From: Hyposmocoma kahamanoa
Taxonomy: Eukaryota > Arthropoda > Insecta > Lepidoptera > Cosmopterigidae
Length of the DNA: 64,000 bases
Assembly (NCBI RefSeq): GCF_003589595.1
Contig: NW_020654080.1
Span: 425,432-489,431 of the forward strand
Direction: 5' to 3'
Shown: one piece after another, positions 56,797 through 64,000 of the stretch
Numbering within the stretch: the first letter of the stretch is position 1
Layout: the number at the start of each line of letters is the position of its first letter
Translations under genes and position numbers: made by a program
The notes under the pieces: model-generated
Seen by the model: only the letters and a program-made list of their open reading frames with translations
Database searches by the model: none
What the model was told of the DNA's origin: nothing

Positions 56797-57811
56797 AACA
56801 TTAAATTCGATTCTTATTATTACATTCAAATTTCGAGCATCTCTGAAAAACAAAACAATTTGATTCGACCTTAATTTTAATATCAGTCGAGATTATTTTA
56901 TTATTCGCAATAAAATGTCAATAGCAAACAATTTTGACAAATCTCACACTTTACTTGATATCGAGCGATATGACAGTTGGGGCCGACTTTAGTTTGTCTA
57001 TGAATTTAAAAAATCTACGGTTGCGTGACATGCGTGACAAATAAGTTTTGCATTATTTTACTAATAATTACTGCTATTGGCTCTGATCAATTCGGCAATG
57101 TCGGTCGTAACATGCGGTTCCTGAACACATCATACAGAGCTTATAATACAAGTATGTACATAAATAAAGCAGTGTATGTAACTGTACATAATTAGGCATG
57201 AAAACACTCGTGTGATGTTTTTATGAAACTCGCCTGTCGGCTCGTTTCAAAAACCCCCGCCCTTATCTTCTTTCACTATGAACAGTGACATAAACTACTA
57301 TTGTAAATAACTTTTATATTCTTAAATACAAGATTCATAAACTATCATATATGCATAGATACATAATTTGTGTCATGCAGCTCGTATTATTATAAGACTT
57401 TCATGTTATAAAAAACATTTTTGATCACGAAGAGTACAAACTATTTGCCTCATATATTTATATATTGTTACGCCTGTTCTCCGAGTATGTATTCTTGTTG
57501 GTACATAGCAGTAAATCAACGTTTACATAGACAAAGCATCTCTGAAGATGATCGCGCACGCACTAGATACTTCCGGCGGCTTATCGCCTTTCCGCCGGCG
57601 CCCGCCCGACCCGGGCCCGGGCGGGCGGCGCGGCGGCGGCGGCTCTCTGGCTGCGAGCTGATAGGCTCCATGTTGTTGTCCTGTAGATGAAGATTAAAAT
57701 CCATTAGTATTATTCTAACTAGACTGTAGTGACGCAATTTGATATTATAACGTACGAAATAAAACGAATATATCTTTTTTCATATCGAATAGAATTTAGT
57801 CTAACCTGTGC
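56797..57811. other. Unannotated; GC islet at 57.57-57.66 kb
   Basis: The islet ccgcccgacccgggcccggg and gcggcgcggcggcggcggct lies at about 57570-57655; frames open across it on both strands because of its composition. No other feature. Confidence 0.45.
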
Positions 57812-58365
57812 GGGTCGATTCAGAACCTTACGATAACTCAGTTGTCGACCGACGCGGTTTGATATCTTACGATTTCTTTTCATTTTCATTTACAACGCCC
57901 GAATCGAACGTCAAACTGTCGTATTCGATATAACGTAATAACGTCACATCCGTACGATTATTCGAACTTCTCGCCGGCAAAGGCTACAAACGTTGTTCAG
58001 AACACAGCTATCGAATGAAACGTTACAAAGCAAGAATGTAATATGGAAATGTCTTATTATTTTAAATGAAATCTGGATTTTGTTCAATTTTATTAATTTC
58101 TTTTATTTCAAGACTAATGCATTCCCATATGTTAGGCCTTTAAAGTCTTAAAAATTTATATAAATGGATTTTCATTTTTCTTATAATAATCTATTTCACC
58201 GACTAACTCCGAAAACGCTGTTGGATAACGATATCGTATCCGAATCCCAGTCGAACGTTTAACTCGAAAGTTCTGATTAGCTCGGAAAGCGCCCTTCGAT
58301 TCGAGAACGATATCCAATCGAAAGATTCGGTTAAAATATCGAGAAGTTCTGAATCGGGGTCCTGG
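57812..58365 (+). repeat. Family H, MITE-like repeat, copy 1
   Basis: About 554 bp. The left end gggtcgattcagaacctta and the right end gagaagttctgaatcggggt (reverse complement accccgattcagaacttctc) are imperfect inverted repeats. Internal blocks: tcgaacgtcaaactgtcg, acgtcacatccgtacgatta, ggcaaaggctacaaacg, caaagcaagaatgtaatatg, gaaagcgcccttcgattcga. No ORF. Copies 2 (61.6 kb) and 3 (34.7 kb, end only) share these blocks. Confidence 0.75.
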
Positions 58366-59434
58366 CTCAAACTAGAAGCATATTTAATTGGTCACGTACG
58401 TTATCTTTTAAATCTATTTTGTCAACTTCCCAAAAATGTTAGATTTTGAAGTACGTCACTTTATTGTTGAGTCTATTTTGTTGAGGCTCAAAAACCAACA
58501 ATCAATTTTCTTATTGAAATTTCTTTAACGGCACTCATATGCTATTCTGCTCTACTGTACGCTTTCTGTCATATCTGGTAATTAGCTAAACATAAATGCA
58601 CCCACACTCGTATGTTCCCCATCCGTCAAACACGAACAACAGACCGCATTGTCTTGCAAATATTCCCAATGTTATTGCATCTTTGGGCCTGGGTGGGGAC
58701 CGTACCCCCATCAGGACGGGGATCGGGACGGCCGTAAGTGGCGTTTAATTAAAAATATGTCAGCGCCCGCGTCGGTCGTCGGCGGACGGCGGCTGAGCCT
58801 GTCTTGTAGGGATTAGTTTATTGGACGAGATTGGATTGCTGAGTGTGGTTAGAATTCTTATTGTTATGCCTACGAATAGGGTACAGCATATACACACCGA
58901 CCAGAGTAATATAATTATTCATTGTTAGACACAGACGTCTCAACAAAGCAAATGTACCATGAGTTTTGGTGATGGCAGTAAAGATACAATCAAACGGAGA
59001 CACTGCGACCCATTAACTGGATTGGTCGCTTTTTACGACACTCGGAAAGAAATAGGATTGGCTCTATTCGTACAACTAGTTTGTTTGCTTGTGTGAAATT
59101 TAATTAATTCTATGCATGTTTTAATACCAAACAATAGCATGCAGCTTAAAGGTGCAATATTATGCTTCATCTTAAGCGATAGCTCTCCAGGCGTCCGGCG
59201 CTCTGTCCAGGCATCTCTCGGGAGGCAGCTGCAGATGCAAGGTCTGACGTTGATCGGAGATCTAACTACATTACTGGAAGAGAACAAAAAAATTACACTG
59301 ATAACACGTGTTACCCTGTTCTAGCACATAATAAATAGTAAATACTGCATCTATTGCCAATAGATGGCATTGGATTGTAAAAGTATTAGACTGACGAATA
59401 GGTGGCGCTATTTATAGTTGATAATATTGGTCAT
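58366..59434. other. Unannotated; GC islet at 58.68-58.80 kb
   Basis: No gene. The islet gggtggggaccgtaccccca, cgcccgcgtcggtcgtcggc is the only distinctive part. 58390-58475 resembles 46327-46405. Confidence 0.4.
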
Positions 59435-59633
59435 ATCGAGTTCTTGGGTTTTCGCGATTGTTATACAAAGGAAATGGAACTTAATTTTTTTCAGATTTAA
59501 ATACGAAATCACAAAAGAGTCAGCCGTGACCATACGACCATACGATCTGTAAACAGACCGAATCGTTGTTTTGTTTGAAAAAACAAATATTTATATGCGA
59601 CTTGGATTCGAAAAAAAAATAGTTTTGTTTTCT
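59435..59633 (+). mobile_element. Penelope-like terminal unit, copy 5, with inverted arms
   Basis: The reversed terminus (atcgagttcttgggttttcg, cgattgttatacaaaggaaa) is followed by a forward part (gtcagccgtgaccatacg, gatctgtaaacagaccgaat, ttgtttgaaaaaacaaatat). A 14 bp imperfect duplication brackets it (ataatattggtcat at 59421-59434, ataatattaatcat at 59634-59647). More diverged than copy 4. Confidence 0.65.
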
Positions 59634-60650
59634 ATAATATTAATCATGTAATAAATAATGAACAATGATAATTGAAAGGGTTGATTTAGTTGTTTCAATA
59701 ATGTCCTTTAGTGTGACTAACTGTATTTCGTCTATTTTATATTGAATTCGAAATATACCATAGAACAGATCTTTGCTCGCAATTCGTTCCTTTTCCACAA
59801 CACTCCCGATTCAAATGAAATATTGCCATATTATATAAATAGACGAGGATGCTGTGTGAGGTTCCTTATGGTTTCCGGTTTCAATTAGGACCATCTCATA
59901 TACGCACGAGGGTTTCGTAATAAGTCACAGCGGAATGAGAAAAGATCTTGCGTCTCGTAGGTGTTCGATTGCATCTCAAATGTTCAATTAATTAGACATT
60001 GTGTTTTTGAAATACGAGGAGATTTCGATCTGTTCACAAGGCCCTTCTAGTAAAGCAGTTTCTGTGACCTCAGCGCTTCTAGCACCAATTAACCCTCTGG
60101 TCGTATTTTGTGAGCAAAATTGTGTCTAGCACAGCTGTCTAGGTTAACACTGTGCCCCAGTATACGTAAACTTAATAGTTGGGTGCTACGTCGGCTCTGT
60201 ATTAACGAAGAGGATAATGGTTAAGGGAGTGCGATGCCGTTCGGTGGAACATATTGTTGTTCTAGTTTGTTGAGGCGCTGCGGTCGTAAGGAATTTTATT
60301 TGAAAACTCATTTCTGTTGCGATTACGGAGAGTGATTACGTGAAACAAGTTACAACAAATAGTTTTGCTACAAACACAACAAGCAAAACACATTAAAGAA
60401 GAATTGCTTCTTCTTACTTGTAACTTAATTTTCGTAATCTCTTACTAGAAATTGTAGTATTAGACTGTGAACTACTTTTACAGTCTAATAAATATATAGT
60501 AGTAAATATGTATGTACATATAGTAGACTATAAAAATAGTTGATCGAAATTAGATAATAAGTACTTCAATTCATTTTTACTCATGGTATACTGGACCTAC
60601 CTAATAGGTATCAAATTGAGTTTAACATAATTGTTGTACAGTCATTAACT
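59634..60650. other. Unannotated
   Basis: AT-rich; no repeat or coding motif recognised. Confidence 0.45.
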
Positions 60651-60852
60651 GTCTTCGCAGCCGAACTGTTACTATGCTGGACTGCCACGCAGAAGTCCCG
60701 GACCTGGAGAAATATTTGAATGGCCTACAGTTATTTCTCTCGTGAGTTTGGGTGTAATTTGTGGTTGTCTGTGGGTGTGACCATGGCACTCGCTAAACAG
60801 GGTTTCCCTAGTGCAGGGCTATGAGTGTGTGCGTTATTATTATTATTATTAT
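60651..60852 (+). repeat. SINE B, copy 7 (degenerate head)
   Basis: gtcttcgcagccgaactgtt, tgctggactgccacgcagaa, then cccggacctggagaaatatt with the B box deleted, body ctctcgtgagtttgggtgta, and a (tta)n tail at 60833-60852. Confidence 0.85.
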
Positions 60853-61089
60853 CAGCACTTTTGTTGGAATATCACCTCCAGTGCAATAGAACAAGATCCG
60901 TCAATGCGTAGTTTAACGTGCTAACGTTCGTACGTTCCATGTAATGGGGATCTGGCGACCTGTGATACATTTTCACATCTGTCTCTAGCACCAGTCTGTC
61001 ACAAATAAGGTTCAATATTAACCTTATTGGTCAGTAGGCATTTCATTACACAATTTACCTTGTATGTTGATATTGTTAGTAGCAGTAGG

Positions 61090-61282
61090 ACTCCTTGTGA
61101 ATGAGTTCGTCCAGGGATGTACCTATTCCTGCTGCAAAGCAGTAATATGAGCATTACTGCGTTCCTGTTTTGAAGGATAAGGGTGCTGGTGAAATTACAG
61201 GCACATGGGACTTGTCAACTCATGTCTCAGGGTGACGGGCGTAGTGGCACTGCACCTATTATGGACACGCGTATCATAAAAA
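61090..61282 (+). repeat. Family A repeat, copy 11
   Basis: actccttgtgaatgagttcg, agcattactgcgttcctgtt, ggtgaaattacaggcacatg, tcatgtctcagggtgacggg, then a deletion to actgcacctattatggacac. Confidence 0.85.
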
Positions 61283-61584
61283 ATCATTTACAGCTTATTA
61301 GTATTTAATTTCGCACCGTTGGCGTAATAAGGTCACATCTGCCAAATGACAAGCCTTCACAAGAGAGGCTTAGAGATTCTATGAACGGAAATTTGTCGAT
61401 AAGTTTCTTATGCATAAATATGAGAGTTATGAAATATGTATGTATGTAATTTGTATTATTTTTATGACTTTCATGTGATAATAGTATATATTTTATCGAG
61501 GAACTAAAACGAGCCAATATATAGACGAGGTGGTTAGCCACCTGGGGTGAAAACTTTACTTTTCACTTAGATTGCGAAAAAAAA

Positions 61585-62275
61585 CCGACTCGAACGTCAA
61601 ACTGTCGTTTTCGAAACCGAACCGAAATGACGTCACATCCGTACGATTACTCGATCTTCTCGACCGGCAAAGGCTGCAAACTTTATTCAGAACACAGCTA
61701 TCGAATGAATGTTACCGAACGTCCTATTGTTTACAAAGCAAGAATGTAATATGGAAATCTCTTATTATTTTAAATAAAATCTGAATTTTGTTCAATTTAT
61801 TTCAAAGAAAGACTAATGCATGCCTATATTCTAGGTCTTTAAAGTCTTAAAAATGCCTTAATTGCTTAACTTACAAATGTGACTTAAATGTTTTATGCAT
61901 AATTAGATACAAAATTTCATTTTCGTACATTTTTAAGTTGAGTCTAATTAGAAACGATACGTGACGTATTGTTTTAGTTGTACAATTGGTTGTAGTTATC
62001 ATCAATTAAGGTAATTAGAGTAATAATCATCACCATTTCCAATAGCATTAAAGCTCCTTGTGGAATAGTTCGTCCAGGGAAGTACTTACTGCCTACCTTA
62101 CCTATTTTTGCCGCCAAGTGGTAACGTTGTCATTATTGTGTTGAAGGTTTTCATTTTTCTTATGATCTATTTCACACTAACTCCGTAAACGTTAAAAGCG
62201 CCCTTCGATTCGAGAACCATATCTAATCGAACGATTCGGTAAAAATATCGAAGAGTTCTGAATCGGGGTCCTGAC
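61585..62275 (+). repeat. Family H, copy 2, interrupted by family A
   Basis: actcgaacgtcaaactgtcg, cgtcacatccgtacgattac, ggcaaaggctgcaaac and caaagcaagaatgtaatatg on the left; gcgcccttcgattcgagaac, gttctgaatcggggtcctga on the right. About 150-250 bp of extra sequence, including a family A fragment, separates the halves. The left terminal inverted repeat is missing. Confidence 0.75.
62051..62145 (+). repeat. Family A repeat, copy 12 (5' part), inside family H
   Basis: agctccttgtggaatagttc, cgtccagggaagtacttact, atttttgccgccaagtggta. Only the first third of the family is present. It ends where family H resumes (ttttcatttttcttatgatc). Confidence 0.8.
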
Positions 62276-62772
62276 ACAGATACAACAAACGCAACAAAAC
62301 GTCACGATTAGCGGGAAAATAATATCGCGCCACCGTCTATGCGGAATAGGCACGGAACTAAAACCGAGTCTTAGAACGTAACAATTTCGTAATGAAAATG
62401 GTCCACAAACATGCACTTTTTATTGAATTTCCACTGAATCTTTAAGTATATTTACTTTGATGAATTATTATAATGTTAAGTTACTATAATTTTTTTTTTG
62501 TTTTGTGATTATTTTTGTTGTATTGTTGTATATGTAGTCTTTTAGTTGTAATTATTTTGTTTCATTTGTTGAAATTTTACCTTTTGGCACAATCTAGAGT
62601 AGAGTTTGTCTAGGTCACTGGAAGTAAGTTAAAAAACTAGGTACTTTACTAGGGATACTTAGATGATTCACTTTGCTTCCGCTACGTAAGGCTATGTTGA
62701 CGTATTTGCAGAGCATAAGACGTGACTGTTAACGTATGATTGTACTTGTGGCTTTATTGTACCAAAGTTAAG
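62276..62772. other. Unannotated
   Basis: Nothing recognised; T-rich stretch at 62490-62580. Confidence 0.45.
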
Positions 62773-62911
62773 ATATCGAGTTCTCAGGTTTTCGCGATTG
62801 TTACACATAGGAAATGAAACTATTTTTCCGGGTTTAAATCGCGTATATTTGTTTTTTCAAACAAACCGACGTTTCGGGCCATTTACAGGTCCCATGGTCA
62901 CGGTTGACATC
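62773..62911 (-). mobile_element. Penelope-like terminal unit, copy 6, truncated
   Basis: atcgagttctcaggttttcg, cacataggaaatgaaactat, gacgtttcgggccatttaca, ggtcccatggtcacggttga. It stops at 62911, before the tgaggtggtacagtc block. Confidence 0.8.
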
Positions 62912-63184
62912 ATCATGATGAGCTATAGGTACTTGCGATACGTGTTTTTATTGCGCCTGACTCTATAATTCGAATTTCCAAAGTCGCAAAAAGTCCTTAA
63001 TGAATTGCGTTTTCCAGCAAATAGTGAGTGAAGGACCCCTTTGTGTCCGCGGCTGGCACCACACAAAGTGTCTTTGTACTTAATGTTCTTGTTTCTGCAT
63101 AATTTCTGTTTAGTTTTTATTTTTTGTTTTATTTGTGTTGAAATATTTTACGTTTAAATGTTTTGATTATATTTTATTTTAATT
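62912..63184. other. Unannotated
   Basis: No feature recognised. Confidence 0.45.
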
Positions 63185-63670
63185 ATTAATACAAAGCGTG
63201 TCTCGAGAAACTCGAGAGCGTGATTGTTACGGGCAGAATAGAAGGCAAATGACCTAGTGGTCGAAGTTCGAAACGATGGTGTGACCAGCTGGCTGAAAGT
63301 CTAGCAGTACCAATGAGCGTCATATTCCACCTGGCCAAAGACACAGTGCAGTGGAGAGGATTGATTGACGGTGTACTTGCTCAAAGTCACGATCATCAGC
63401 AGTGAGGGACCGACAGAGGAGGAAGAGAATTAATACAAAGATCGAACACTTAAGAACAATTCCTTCGATCTGGCTGGATTTGAACCAGGGCCTTCAGCAT
63501 ACCGTGTCTGACGCTCTCCCAACTGAGCCACGGAACCAGCAGACCTTACGAATTTTCCTATGTTCTTTTGTCCTAGCGCCATCTGTGAGAAATCTATGAA
63601 AGTTCTTCTTCACTCAGCCAGGTACCTTTGCAGCTACCAGAGACTGAGTTGTCGCTTTAATCATTATAAT
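63185..63670 (-). mobile_element. Family D retroposon, copy 3, interrupted by an RTE fragment
   Basis: 63185-63196 plus 63441-63670 rebuild the arm attaatacaaagatcgaaca. They are followed on the minus strand by a well-kept tRNA-like core (63464-63535: ccgtggctcagttgggagag, B box tggttcaaatccagcc), then agatggcgctaggaca and ggtagctgcaaaggtacc. An outer-segment-like string (actccactagttc, 63734-63746) lies to the right instead of to the left as in copies 1 and 2. Confidence 0.7.
63197..63428 (+). mobile_element. RTE-type LINE C-terminal fragment inserted in family D
   Basis: A 232 bp insertion with a perfect 12 bp duplication (attaatacaaag at 63185-63196 and 63429-63440). From 63232 one frame reads GRIEGK, a stop, then PSGRSSKRWCDQLAESLAVP, MSVIFHLAKDTVQWRGLIDG and VLAQSHDHQQ with a stop at about 63403. 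GR-S-(K/R)-R-W-x-D-Q and A-x-D-x-x-x-W-R-x-L are RTE C-terminal signatures. The heavily 5'-truncated copy plus long duplication indicates target-primed insertion. Confidence 0.8.
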
Positions 63671-63859
63671 TTTAAGTTTATTGAATATCACGATGTTTTA
63701 TTACTATAATATTCAAGTATTTGTTGTTTTTGTACTCCACTAGTTCAATATTCAATACATTTATTGTCTTCATTATGGTCATAGAATTAAATTAATGTTA
63801 CACATATGAGCCCTGTGTTTGAGATAACAATAATAGCAGAGGCAGGTCGAAGTTTAGAT

Positions 63860-63983
63860 TTGACACTTCAATTGTTCGCTATTTAATATACTATGTATAA
63901 TAAGAAGTACGTTTTACTTCGTTGTTCTCTTGTGGTGTCATTTGTGGTAGTCAAATATAAATGTTTTTCTTTCTTTCTTTCAA
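63860..63983 (+). mobile_element. Probable LINE 3' tail with (tttc)n
   Basis: gtcatttgtggtagtcaaat and ataaatgtttttctttcttt with repeated ttc/tttc units to 63981. The layout resembles LINE 3' ends; no coding part is present. Confidence 0.35.
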
Positions 63984-64000
63984 AGTCTCATTTCACGATA

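Noticed and set aside
63464..63535. Functional tRNA on the minus strand
   Set aside because: Box sequences are good, but the terminal stem is not complementary and the same core recurs in family D copies. It is a tRNA-derived retroposon core.

Overview
This is a 64 kb piece of AT-rich eukaryotic nuclear DNA, almost certainly from a lepidopteran (moth or butterfly). The evidence is the repeat content. A ~300 bp family occurs 12 times, a tRNA-derived SINE at least 7 times. There are Penelope-like element ends with the cccgaaacgtcgg box, a Tc1 transposon, and 5'-truncated LINEs whose C-terminal protein fragments and 3' tails are of the kind common in Lepidoptera. I found no complete host gene, rRNA or functional tRNA. 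The window reads as an intergenic region or a very long intron filled by transposable elements. The species assignment is inference; the elements themselves are seen in the sequence.

Layout. 1-9 kb: one structurally intact Tc1-family DD34E transposon (1370-2914) in otherwise unrecognised AT-rich DNA, plus a LINE tail at 5.5 kb. 9-13 kb: reverse-transcriptase fragments of Jockey/CR1-type LINEs on both strands. 13-21 kb: family A and SINE B copies, a hairpin made from two SINE heads (17.2 kb), and a long CA/CG microsatellite holding a 10-N assembly gap (20.5 kb). 21.5-26.4 kb: a Penelope-like element with a broken GIY-YIG endonuclease ORF, then a family C repeat split by a LINE, then another decayed LINE. 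29-36 kb: an unidentified 130-codon ORF (29.87 kb), a compound tRNA-like retroposon (family D, 31.5 kb) and RTE-type LINE remnants. 38-42 kb: a LINE endonuclease fragment and several LINE/SINE tails. 46-54 kb: Penelope-derived inverted units, a possible hAT-like element, and a three-layer nest (family D inside family C) at 53.6-54.2 kb. 55-64 kb: LINE tails, two copies of a MITE-like family H, more Penelope units, and an RTE fragment inserted in a family D copy.

The only ORF likely to make a functional protein is the Tc1 transposase. Everything else coding is a fragment of reverse transcriptase or retroelement endonuclease, except the orphan ORF at 29.87 kb. Several insertions can be read to the base from target-site duplications: Tc1 (TA), the LINE at 23.1 kb (cact), family D at 53.8 kb (11 bp), the Penelope unit at 53.3 kb (11 bp) and the RTE fragment at 63.2 kb (12 bp). 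This gives a relative insertion history.

The most unusual material is twofold. In family D, the tRNA-like core lies between inverted repeats and is flipped relative to a shared outer segment in two of the three copies. The Penelope-derived short units have inverted arms, their own target-site duplications, and a degenerate hammerhead-ribozyme-like core.
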